Part shown: piece after piece, positions 48,301 to 55,024 of the stretch
Numbering within the stretch: position 1 is the first letter of the stretch
Layout: each line of letters begins with the position of its first letter
NCBI RefSeq assembly: GCF_020991005.1
Contig: NZ_JAJLLW010000002.1
Span: forward strand, 124,001-188,000
Source: Halomonas sp. CUBES01
Lineage (GTDB): Bacteria > Pseudomonadota > Gammaproteobacteria > Pseudomonadales > Halomonadaceae
Direction of reading: 5' to 3'
DNA: 64,000 nt
Made by a program: the position numbers and the translations under genes
Notes under the pieces: generated by a model
Told to the model about the DNA's origin: nothing
Seen by the model: the letters and a program-made list of their open reading frames with translations, nothing else
Databases searched by the model: none

Positions 48301-48509
48301 TGGCCCAGATTAACCATCACGATGATCACCAGGTAATGCACGGCCTGTTTCCAAAACGCGTAACGGACGCCGTGATGGATGCCATGAACGACCATGAAAA
48401 GCTCACCATGCCGCTACTGGAGGATGAGGAAACCGGCAGGCAGTTCGCGCTGTTGATTCTTAAGTTGCTGGCAGGAAGGGCAGGGAATAATGAGTATCCA
48501 AACAACTGA
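45303..48509 (+). CDS. hsdR: Type I restriction-modification system, endonuclease/translocase subunit HsdR
   Basis: A 1068-residue subunit. The PD-(D/E)xK nuclease is in the N-terminal part (RLDLVLFVNGIPTATLELKS, near residues 145-165). Helicase motif I is HSAGSGKSNS (about 321-330) and the DEAD-type box is ADEAHSS (about 438-444); later helicase motifs include YQTGFDQPKLC and QTLSRLNR. The gene looks intact over its full length. It follows a 189-bp spacer after the 67-residue gene, which may carry its own promoter. With HsdM and HsdS it would cut unmethylated DNA after translocation. Confidence 0.95.
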   Translation: MADSREGRFQQDIIDAMAADGWLVGMANGFDRTSALYTEDLLGYVQEAWPERWEKFCKANPQAPEAVFVQKVVSELERAGTLEVLRHGFKVPGVTFDLCSFKPDHAMNPEALARYRANRLRVVPEVSYSPHSRDKGQGGQSYNPRLDLVLFVNGIPTATLELKSEFKQSVENAKRQYRNDRPVKDPVTRKIEPLLAFKRGALVHFAVSQAEVAMATKLAGKDTFFLPFNQGTEGGGAGNPLSEDENRYATTYLWERVFSPDAWLKILGRFLHLEKKTSEDFYGRRKTKETLIFPRYHQWEVVNQLVDTTHQEAPGQRYLVQHSAGSGKSNSIAWLAHQLANLYDESGQHKRFNSVIVVTDRTVLDSQLQDTIYQFEHAHGVVCPITRDVGNQSKSEQLADALANNTRIIIVTIQTFPALFDALDKRPQLAEGHYAVIADEAHSSQTGSSATKLKALLAAAGEMAGDDEDISAEMMLDAAVASRRPSESISYYAFTATPKAKTLELFGRVPDPTLPPSAENKPEPFHLYSMRQAIEEGFILDVLRNYVTYGTAWKLAHPDGEAQEVDAKKASRTLAKWVRLHPYNIAQRVEVIVEHYRANVRHLLDGQAKAMVVTASRQEAVRYQLAMRQYVESKGYTDVHPLVAFSGTVLPDEVIVEEVSESSQLLNPGLRGRNLSDAFDTDDFNVMIAANKYQTGFDQPKLCAMYVDKKLQGVDCVQTLSRLNRLFPGKQTFILDFFNEPKDILEAFAPYYRKATLADVSDPQVVYDIKRTLDASGIYHWPEVEAFATAFFDPKAPSSRLSYHCKPAQERFKKRYEVILEQQEIWKEERRQAQQKGDEKGGKRADQELEDAGKTRDELDLFRKNLQSFVRTYEFLSQIISFDDAELEQLCVFAKHLHPLLRTDRLLEGDPLDVSELSLDSYRLTKRAEQQLNLGEKEGDYGLKPITEVGSGKPHDPETQQLNEIIERLNDLYGGDISDEDKLHFANGIADRIERDDAVMAQINHHDDHQVMHGLFPKRVTDAVMDAMNDHEKLTMPLLEDEETGRQFALLILKLLAGRAGNNEYPNN

Positions 48510-48729
48510 GTTGTCGACTCTTGTGGCAGCAATGGCAATAGATACATGACGGATACCGTGTGACAGACTTTTCGGTCATGAACGTTGCAGCACAAATAAC
48601 GTCTATTTGATGCTATTGAAGGCAGGTTTATATGATCAATGCTTGGAAAAATCTGGTGCAGAACGACACCTGAGCAGGTGATCCATATGGCATCCGGCAG
48701 GCGGGCGAACGAGACTCAGAGAGTCAGCA

Positions 48730-49449
48730 CTACGCAGGCGGGAGCGTCATCATCTTCGCATACAACGCACGGTCTTCGTTATAGCACACGCAGGCGGCGG
48801 CGATCAGGCCGGGCCGATCAAGTATATTGATTTCACCCCGGTGATACCCGATCAGGCCACGCGTCTGCAGTGCGATCGCTGCCATGGTGATGCCTGCCCG
48901 TCTGACGCCGAGCATCATGGCGAGAAACTCATGAGTCAACTTCAGTTGATCAGTGCCCGCGCGATCCTGCGTCATCAGCAGCCAGCGGGCGAGGCGGGCC
49001 TCTATCTGATGAAAATGGATGCAGGCGGTGGATTGGGCCAGCTGCTTCATGACGACGTAAAGGTAATGCTTCAGCCGCTGATGCAAGACGGGGCTGTCGA
49101 GTAGCTGGCGATGGAAATTGGCGGCGCTCATTCGGAGCGCCGAGCCCGTACCTTGCACCAGGGCGAGCAACGGTGCCTCGGCGATGCCCAGCACCAGGGA
49201 GCTCCCCAGCATGCCTTCGCAGCCCGCCATGGCGACTTCCAGTCGGCTGTCGCTATCGATCACCACAATCAATGAAATGAAGCTGTCGATCGGGAAATAG
49301 ACGTGGGTAATGGCCTGGGTGGGCTGCAGGAGCACGTCGCCAAACGTCAGTTCGACGGTCTCACAGTCGGCCATAAAGGCATTTCGTTCGACTTCCGGGA
49401 GCTCCGCTAGCAGTTGATTAGCATAGGGAACGTGCAAAATAGACGTCAT
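48730..49449 (-). CDS. Crp/Fnr-family transcriptional regulator
   Basis: A 239-residue regulator with an N-terminal cNMP-binding-like sensor and a C-terminal helix-turn-helix (TDQLKLTHEFLAMMLGVRRAGI). It lacks the N-terminal cysteine cluster of FNR and the RxxR/S cAMP-binding pocket is not obvious, so neither oxygen sensing nor cAMP binding can be assumed. The sensor has the FPIDSFISLIVVID block and AMAGCEGMLGSSLVLG. Similar proteins are widespread near stress genes. Its close relative sits next to it (49652-50371), upstream on the same strand. Confidence 0.9.
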   Translation of the reverse strand: MTSILHVPYANQLLAELPEVERNAFMADCETVELTFGDVLLQPTQAITHVYFPIDSFISLIVVIDSDSRLEVAMAGCEGMLGSSLVLGIAEAPLLALVQGTGSALRMSAANFHRQLLDSPVLHQRLKHYLYVVMKQLAQSTACIHFHQIEARLARWLLMTQDRAGTDQLKLTHEFLAMMLGVRRAGITMAAIALQTRGLIGYHRGEINILDRPGLIAAACVCYNEDRALYAKMMTLPPA

Positions 49450-49651
49450 GTGCCTCTCCGGTTATAAAACCTGGCAAACGGCACAATGAGGAACCTATCA
49501 TTTCGATGTCGGCTGCAGATCGAGACGCCGTCATCAGATTATCTGACGGTACGACTGCAGATTAACATCCGGTAAATCACGCGTCGGCACGCTACCGTAC
49601 ATAACGCCGTCCTAATAGCGTTGGTTAAGACGGCGGTGGCGGGGAGGTTAT

Positions 49652-50371
49652 TCACACCACCTCGGGGTGCTTGAGCAGGCGGTCGTACTCGCGCTTGACG
49701 ACCGCGTAGCATTCGCAGACGCGGGCTTCGAGCCCGGGCCGGTCGGTCACGGTGATATGCCCACGGTTGTAGGAGATCAAGCCAGCTTTTTGCAGTTTAC
49801 CCGCCGACTCGGTGACCCCTTCCCGGCGCACGCCCAACATGTTTGCAATCAATTCCTGGGTCATGATCAGTTTGTCGCCCGGGAGGCGGTCGAGGCTGAG
49901 CAGCAGCCAGCGACATAGCTGCTGGTCGACGCTGTGGTGGCGGTTGCATACCGCTGTCTGTGCCATTTGCGTCAGCAAGGCTTGGGTATAGCGCAACAGC
50001 AATCGCTGCATGGGGCCGGCGCGGTAGAATTCGTTCTTGAGCAGTTGACCCTTGAGGCGATAGGCCGTGCCTGCACTCTGGACGATCGCGCGGCTGGGGG
50101 TGGTTTCGCCGCCCATGAACAGCGATACGCCGACGACACCTTCGTTTCCCACCACGGCAATCTCCGTCGAGGCGCCATCCTCCATCACGCACAGCAGCGA
50201 GACGATGGCATCAATGGGAAAGTAGACATGGCTCATCTGCTGGCCGGATTCGCTCAGCGACTGGCCTAGGGTCAGCGTCACCTTTTCGAAAGAGGGTAAC
50301 AGCCTTTCAAGCTCTTCTTCCGGTAGCAGGCCAAGCAGCGCGTTTTGCTGTAAAACTGTCGGTTCTAGCAT
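49652..50371 (-). CDS. Crp/Fnr-family transcriptional regulator, paralogue of the neighbour
   Basis: A 239-residue protein from the ATG at 50371; a start at 50425 would add 18 residues. AAGGA lies ahead of it. The sensor block FPIDAIVSLLCVMEDGASTE and VGNEGVVGVSLFMGGE match the neighbour's FPIDSFISLIVVID and GCEGMLGSSLVLG, and both end with a DRPGL...C.CY pattern. The helix-turn-helix is LIMTQELIANMLGVRREGVT. No Fe-S cysteine cluster is visible. The pair probably arose by tandem duplication followed by clear divergence. Confidence 0.9.
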   Translation of the reverse strand: MLEPTVLQQNALLGLLPEEELERLLPSFEKVTLTLGQSLSESGQQMSHVYFPIDAIVSLLCVMEDGASTEIAVVGNEGVVGVSLFMGGETTPSRAIVQSAGTAYRLKGQLLKNEFYRAGPMQRLLLRYTQALLTQMAQTAVCNRHHSVDQQLCRWLLLSLDRLPGDKLIMTQELIANMLGVRREGVTESAGKLQKAGLISYNRGHITVTDRPGLEARVCECYAVVKREYDRLLKHPEVV

Positions 50372-50956
50372 TGAAAATCGATCCTTGTCCCTGTGTGACG
50401 CACAATGTCTGAGCGCAATGCTCACAGTTGACTTATGTTGTCAGGCGCTTGTATCGGGTATTCCAAGGCGTGGCGGTAGACGTTTCTAGTATAGAACGCC
50501 GCAAGGCAAGCTCTGTACGCTAGCGCACATAGGCGTGGTCGACCTGATTAAAAAAGCCATCCGTACAGTCATCGGCCTGATGGTAGATACGAAAAATAGT
50601 CGCCTTGCATGTGTGCTAACGCACAGTCGGCGGCGGGCTTACCGTCTAGTGTTCGTATGAGTGTGGCAACGGAGTTGCCTGGACAGGATGTCACACTTTG
50701 CGCTGCAGGGAACGCAGCGCCACCCCTCAACGTTTCATTATCACCACTGCCTTGCAGTCGTTACCTCGCCCTGGTTTTGCACCCATGCTCAGCCTGCCCA
50801 AATTGCCAAATTAAAAATTGCGTTTGTGTTCGGTGGCGCACAGAAGCGTGTCGCTTGACTCCCTTAAGGTCGAAATAAAACGCTGATATTGCCCAAGCCA
50901 ACGTACCGGTTTTAGGGGGCAAGGCGTAAGGGCGATGGTGAAAAGGAGCGTATCCC
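50372..50956. other. 585-bp intergenic region with several hairpins and no convincing gene
   Basis: Between the Crp/Fnr start and the GGDEF/EAL gene. It contains a TGAC...GTCA palindrome (50428-50443), a nested stem-loop (AGTGT 50660-50664 with ACACT 50693-50697, inner GGCAAC 50665-50670 with GTTGCC 50674-50679) and a 7-bp hairpin GCGCTGC / GCAGCGC (50700-50720). A minus-strand open frame (50761-50988) has no ribosome binding site and no recognised homology. A possible structured RNA cannot be excluded; I found no match to the GEMM c-di-GMP riboswitch. Confidence 0.5.
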
Positions 50957-51055
50957 ATGGGTGTGGATGTCATCTTTGAAACGGTCACGCAAGCCGCTGT
51001 TATATCAACCGCACTTGGAAGTGCAAGGAAGAGACAAGCCGATGCGGCGCGTTAA
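50957..51055 (+). CDS. Possible 32-residue leader ORF ahead of the GGDEF/EAL gene
   Basis: An ATG at 50957 lies 8 bases after AAAAGGAG (50941-50948), the best ribosome binding site here. It opens a frame of 32 codons (start MGVDVIFETVTQAAV) that ends at TAA 51053-51055. The stop lies just past the ATG at 51042 of the main frame, so translation could be coupled. It may only be a spurious frame; the main gene also has in-frame starts at GTG 50961 and ATG 50967. Confidence 0.35.
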   Translation: MGVDVIFETVTQAAVISTALGSARKRQADAAR

Positions 51056-52871
51056 ACGTCGCCCTGTCCACTCGCAGTGGAGGGCCGTCACCGCCGTTGA
51101 AACACCCATTGACACGCGCCTGCGCGAGGCTGAAACCGCCTTGAAGGCCGCAACAGAATGGGCCCAGGTCACCTTGAATTCGATCGGCGATGCGGTGATC
51201 ACCACGGATCTGGCATCGCAGGTTACCTATCTGAACCGCGTTGCGGAAGCGCTCACTGGCTGGTCAAGCCATGAGGCACTTGGCAAGCCTTTGGAACAGG
51301 TGTTGGCGCTTATCGATGGTCATACCCTGGAACCTGCCGCCAATCCAGCGCGGCGGGCGATGGACGAGAACCGCACTGTCGGCCTTGCCGTCAATTGTGT
51401 ATTGGTTCGCAAGGATGGCAGTCAGCTGCTGATCGAAGACTCAGCGGCACCGATCCATGACCATGCGGGCTTTCTTCAAGGCGCGGTGATCGTCTTTCAT
51501 GATGCCTGCCATTCGACTGAGCATTCTTCCAAGCTGGCTTACCAGGCGCAGCACGACGCCCTCACCGAGTTACCTAATCGTGCGCTCTTCTCTGAACGCT
51601 TGATGCGCGCTATTGGTCTGGCAAAACGCCACCATCACCAAGCTGCGCTCTTGTACATGGATCTTGATGCGTTCAAGGCCATCAATGACTCACTTGGGCA
51701 CGCCATCGGTGACTGTCTGTTGCAGTCGGTGGCGGGGCGTCTTACACATTGTGTTCGAAGCACCGATACGATATGTCGCCAGGGAGGCGATGAATTCGTG
51801 GTGCTCCTGAGCGAGATCGACAAGCCCCAGGATGCGGTGAGAATTGCGGAGAAAATCCTCGCAACGCTCGCCGAGGCGCATTCCATCAGCCAACACGAGC
51901 TGCATGTTACCGCAAGCGTCGGGATCAGTATTTACCCAGACCACGGCAGTGATGAGCCCACCTTGCTCAATAATGCCGATACGGCGATGTATCACGCCAA
52001 GAAAAGCGGTCGTAACAAGTACCAGCTGTTTAGTGCCGAGATGAACGCCCAGAAAACGCAAAACAATCGTCTGGAATCCCAACTAAACCTGGCGCTCAAT
52101 GCAGACGCGCTGTTTCTCGATTTTCAGCCCCGGATAGATCTCGCCACCGGCCATATGGTGAGTGCCGAAGCACTGGTACGTTGGCACAACCCGACCCAGG
52201 GACTCATGCAACCCTCGGCGTTTTTGCCCATTGCGGAAGCCCGCGGGTTGATAGTGCCTATTGGTTACTGGGTACTGGGCGAGACCTGCCGGCGGTTGCA
52301 GGCCTGGCGGCGGGAAGGGGGGCATATCGTGCCTATCGCGGTGAATATGTCGGCGATGCAGCTGCGCGACTCATTACTGCCCGCCCGAGTGGCAGATATA
52401 TTGGCCAAGACCGGGCTAGAAGCGCGGTTTCTGGAGATTGAGGTGGCTGAAGGTAGCCTGACCCATCTGCATACCGATGCTTCGATATCGACCCTGGTAG
52501 AGCTGAGTCGTATGGGAATACGTATTACCATCGACGACTTCGGGGATGGGCGTGCCAGCCTGAAGCAGCTGCAATGCTTTCCCATCAATACGATCAACCT
52601 CGCGCCATGTTTTTCCAACTGCATTCTTGATCACCAGAAAAGTGACGCTTTTACCAAGGCGCTGATCAACTTTCTTAAAGGTCTATCTTTCCGCGTTAAC
52701 GCCAAGGGCGTGGAAACATTGGCCCAGCTCAAATACCTCGAAATGCAGGGTTGCGATGGCGCCCAGGGGTTCTGGTTAAGCAAGCCGCTTTCGGCCACAC
52801 ATTTCGGCGTACTGCTCTGCCCCGACCGCCCCAAACCGCAGTTGCGGCAACTGGTGCTGCGTCATCATTAG
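51042..52871 (+). CDS. PAS-GGDEF-EAL protein with degenerate EAL domain
   Basis: About 609 residues from the ATG at 51042; longer starts at 50961 and 50967 would add 27 or 25 residues. A PAS domain comes first (TLNSIGDAVITTDLASQVTY). The GGDEF domain has the active-site RQGGDEFVV and an upstream RSTD that fits an RxxD inhibitory site, so it should make c-di-GMP. The EAL domain keeps EALVRW, one glutamate (LEIEVAEGSL) and DDFG, but the catalytic lysine region reads TINLAPCF instead of TLKIDRSF, and VAEGVET has become NAKGVET. Phosphodiesterase activity is therefore unlikely, and the EAL part may only bind c-di-GMP or regulate. It is soluble, with no membrane segment. Confidence 0.9.
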   Translation: MRRVKRRPVHSQWRAVTAVETPIDTRLREAETALKAATEWAQVTLNSIGDAVITTDLASQVTYLNRVAEALTGWSSHEALGKPLEQVLALIDGHTLEPAANPARRAMDENRTVGLAVNCVLVRKDGSQLLIEDSAAPIHDHAGFLQGAVIVFHDACHSTEHSSKLAYQAQHDALTELPNRALFSERLMRAIGLAKRHHHQAALLYMDLDAFKAINDSLGHAIGDCLLQSVAGRLTHCVRSTDTICRQGGDEFVVLLSEIDKPQDAVRIAEKILATLAEAHSISQHELHVTASVGISIYPDHGSDEPTLLNNADTAMYHAKKSGRNKYQLFSAEMNAQKTQNNRLESQLNLALNADALFLDFQPRIDLATGHMVSAEALVRWHNPTQGLMQPSAFLPIAEARGLIVPIGYWVLGETCRRLQAWRREGGHIVPIAVNMSAMQLRDSLLPARVADILAKTGLEARFLEIEVAEGSLTHLHTDASISTLVELSRMGIRITIDDFGDGRASLKQLQCFPINTINLAPCFSNCILDHQKSDAFTKALINFLKGLSFRVNAKGVETLAQLKYLEMQGCDGAQGFWLSKPLSATHFGVLLCPDRPKPQLRQLVLRHH

Positions 52872-52877
52872 GCTTAA

Positions 52878-53910
52878 CTACTTTCCTTTATCGTGATCGG
52901 CTACCGCGACCGCCATTAGATCAGTATTGGGGGCATCCACCGCGGTTTTGACTGCCTGCTCGACGGCACTGAGGCTGATCACTTCGTCCCCCAGGTTGGC
53001 AAAGCGGGTATAACGGTCAATCAGCGTCAAGAAGCCGTCTTCATCGATAAACCCTTTATCACCGGTCACGTACCAGCGTTGGCCGTCGAGCGTTTTAATG
53101 GCGTCAGCGGTGCCTTCGGGGTCATTGAGGTAGCCCTGCATGACTTGGGGCCGCTGATAAGAATCATCGCGGCGGCGCCGGTGGGCAGCTCCGCAAAACT
53201 TTCTGGGTCGACGATTTTAACGCTGGTGCCGGAGCAGCATGCCCACCGTGCCGGCTTTGATGCCCCGCTGTACTCGGCAGCAGCAAGCCGGCGTTTGGCC
53301 CGGCGTTCAGCTTGCGGATGCGCTTGGTCAGCAGCAGGCTTTCGGTCAGCGCCTGGCCGGCATTCAGCGGGCGGCTGAAGAAATCCGACAGGGCGGGCTC
53401 GCCGGGGCGGCGTTTCACGCTGCGGATCCACGCCTCCGGGAGCGTCGTGAGTTCATTGATGGCGTGCTGCCAGGAGTGGGTGGCCTGCTCGAAAATGCGC
53501 CGCTTGAGCACGTCGCCCGGGGTGTCCTTGGGTAGCGGCTTGCCAAAGGCGACCACCACCGAGCGGTGCAGCGGGGCATTGCGCCGTGCTTTCAGCTTGC
53601 TGGATGAGCGGGAAAACTGGCTGCCCCATAGGCCGCGCAGGTAGAAGGGCACGATGCGTACATCTGGGTTGGCTTTTTGACAGGCGCGCTCGAAGCCACG
53701 GCGCAGTTCGCCCAGTTGGCCTCGGCCAGGCGCGGCTTACCGAACAGCCCTTTGACCAGACCGTATTTGGCCGGAGAGTAAAAGGCCGATTGAATCGCCA
53801 GCAGTAACGTCATGGCAAACGCCAGCCAAAACCAGCCCTGGTAGTAAGCGATGGTGATGCCCAGTGACACCGCCACTGCCGCCCAGGTGGCCGCCTTACC
53901 ATACCTTATA
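52878..53910 (-). pseudogene. Decayed MFS/acyltransferase/acyl-ACP synthetase (aas-type) gene
   Basis: The minus strand holds fragments of one large fused gene in the expected order but in different frames. An MFS piece (about 53905-53735, LLLAIQSAFYSPAKYGLVKG) jumps directly, out of frame, to a PlsC piece (about 53715-53520, VPFYLRGLWGSQFSRSS). Then comes the AMP-ligase beginning (about 53510-53250, WIRSVKRRPGEPALSD), a short mid-ligase piece (about 53240-53150) and, in another frame, its late part (53141-52878, RWYVTGDKGFIDEDGF). Most of the transporter, the first half of the acyltransferase and large parts of the ligase are deleted, and the C-terminus is cut. The intact protein would exceed 1100 residues. 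Confidence 0.85.
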
Positions 53911-54751
53911 AAGCTGCGGGTGCTCTGGCGGGTTGCTTGACGTTTCTGGCTGGCCGCGTGCGCGGTATGCATAGCGGACGGCTGTTTTCGGGATCGAGGA
54001 TGACATTCGCGTCCAGCTCGAATACGCGCTTGAGGTTGTGGTCGGTAAACACCTCGTTGGGCGTGCCACTGGTCACGATATGGCCGTCGCGCATCATCAC
54101 CAGCTGGTCGGCGTAGGCGGCGGCCAGGTTCAGGTCATGGAGCACCAACAGCAAGGTACGGCCACGTTCATGGGCCAACCGCGAAAGGAGTTCCAGCAGG
54201 TCAACCTGTACCTTGAGATCCAGGAAGGTGGTGGGTTCATCGAGCAGCATCAAGTCGGTCTGCTGGGCCAGCACCATGGCAATCCAGCAGCGCTGGCGCT
54301 GCCCACCGGAAAGTGTGTCAACGCTTTGGTCGGCAAAGTCGGTGACGTCGGTGAACGCCATGGCCTCGCGAACGGCCTCGGCGTCTTCACCCGCATTCCG
54401 CCGCCATAATCGCTGGTGCGGAAAGCGGCCCATGCTCACCAGTTGCTTGACGCTCAGGCTCTCGGGCGCGACAGGCCCCTGGGGAAGAATGCCTAACTGT
54501 GTGGCGACTTCGCGGGTATTGCGATGATGAATATCCTTGCCGTCCAAATAGACATGCCCGGCGCTTGGAGTGAGCGTTCGAGCGAGCGTTTTTAGCAGCG
54601 TGGACTTACCGCTTCCGTTGGGCCCCAGCAGTACGGTCAGCTGACCCTCCGCCACCGCCAGGCTGACATCGTTCAATACCCGTCGAGACTCATAACCAGC
54701 GCAGAGGTGCTCGGCGGCCAGTCGGGCGTGAAGGGCTGAAGAGAGAGGCAT
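53906..54751 (-). CDS. Iron-siderophore ABC transporter ATP-binding protein (iron locus 2)
   Basis: A 281-residue FepC/FhuC-type ATPase. Walker A is GPNGSGKST, the Q-loop LGILPQGPVAPESLSV, the signature LSGGQRQRCWIAMVLAQ and Walker B LMLLDEPTTFLD. The family normally ends soon after the DPENSRPLCIPR segment; here a tail of about 18 residues (ending QPARAPAAL) runs into the aas remnant, so the 3' end may have been altered when that gene decayed. Its permeases and binding protein lie beyond the TonB receptor, 57.2-60.3 kb, not beside it. Confidence 0.93.
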   Translation of the reverse strand: MPLSSALHARLAAEHLCAGYESRRVLNDVSLAVAEGQLTVLLGPNGSGKSTLLKTLARTLTPSAGHVYLDGKDIHHRNTREVATQLGILPQGPVAPESLSVKQLVSMGRFPHQRLWRRNAGEDAEAVREAMAFTDVTDFADQSVDTLSGGQRQRCWIAMVLAQQTDLMLLDEPTTFLDLKVQVDLLELLSRLAHERGRTLLLVLHDLNLAAAYADQLVMMRDGHIVTSGTPNEVFTDHNLKRVFELDANVILDPENSRPLCIPRTRPARNVKQPARAPAAL

Positions 54752-54952
54752 GAAAGGGCTCGGATAGCATCGAATCAGTTGCCACCGTAAGACAAAAAGT
54801 TCTCATTTTCAATAAGCTCTAACTAGAAGTGATCACTCACTTCTTTTTGTCGTCCGTCATCGCCATGCCTTGAGCGTTACCTTTGCAAGCATACCTAACG
54901 TTGTCGTGCGGCATGCGATCCATGGCATCCAGTGCATTATTGTTTTATATTA

Positions 54953-54967
54953 TTAAAATAATTATCA
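54953..54967. promoter_or_regulatory. Fur-box-like site upstream of TonB receptor 2
   Basis: TTAAAATAATTATCA matches the 7-1-7 Fur consensus at 12 of 14 positions. It lies 57-71 bases upstream of the receptor ATG at 55025, in the divergent spacer with the ATPase gene, and so could act on both. Confidence 0.65.
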
Positions 54968-55024
54968 TTTAGATGCGCATTTGTATTAATCGGGATCATT
55001 CAAACGCAAGGGGATAAGAAAACG

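Noticed and set aside
48502-48514. Palindrome ACAACTGAGTTGT at the hsdR stop as terminator or attachment site
   Set aside because: It has no T run, and I found no match to the tRNA or to the 26-bp scar, so it does not define the right end of the island.
48639-48830. Small plus-strand frame after hsdR
   Set aside because: It runs antisense into the Crp/Fnr gene and has no ribosome binding site or recognisable product.
50372-50956. GEMM-type c-di-GMP riboswitch ahead of the diguanylate cyclase
   Set aside because: I looked for the conserved GEMM core and did not find it; the stem-loops present do not match its layout.
50761-50988. Minus-strand 75-codon open frame upstream of the GGDEF/EAL gene
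   Set aside because: No ribosome binding site and no recognised family; I treat it as a spurious frame within the structured spacer, though it is mentioned as a possible repeat.
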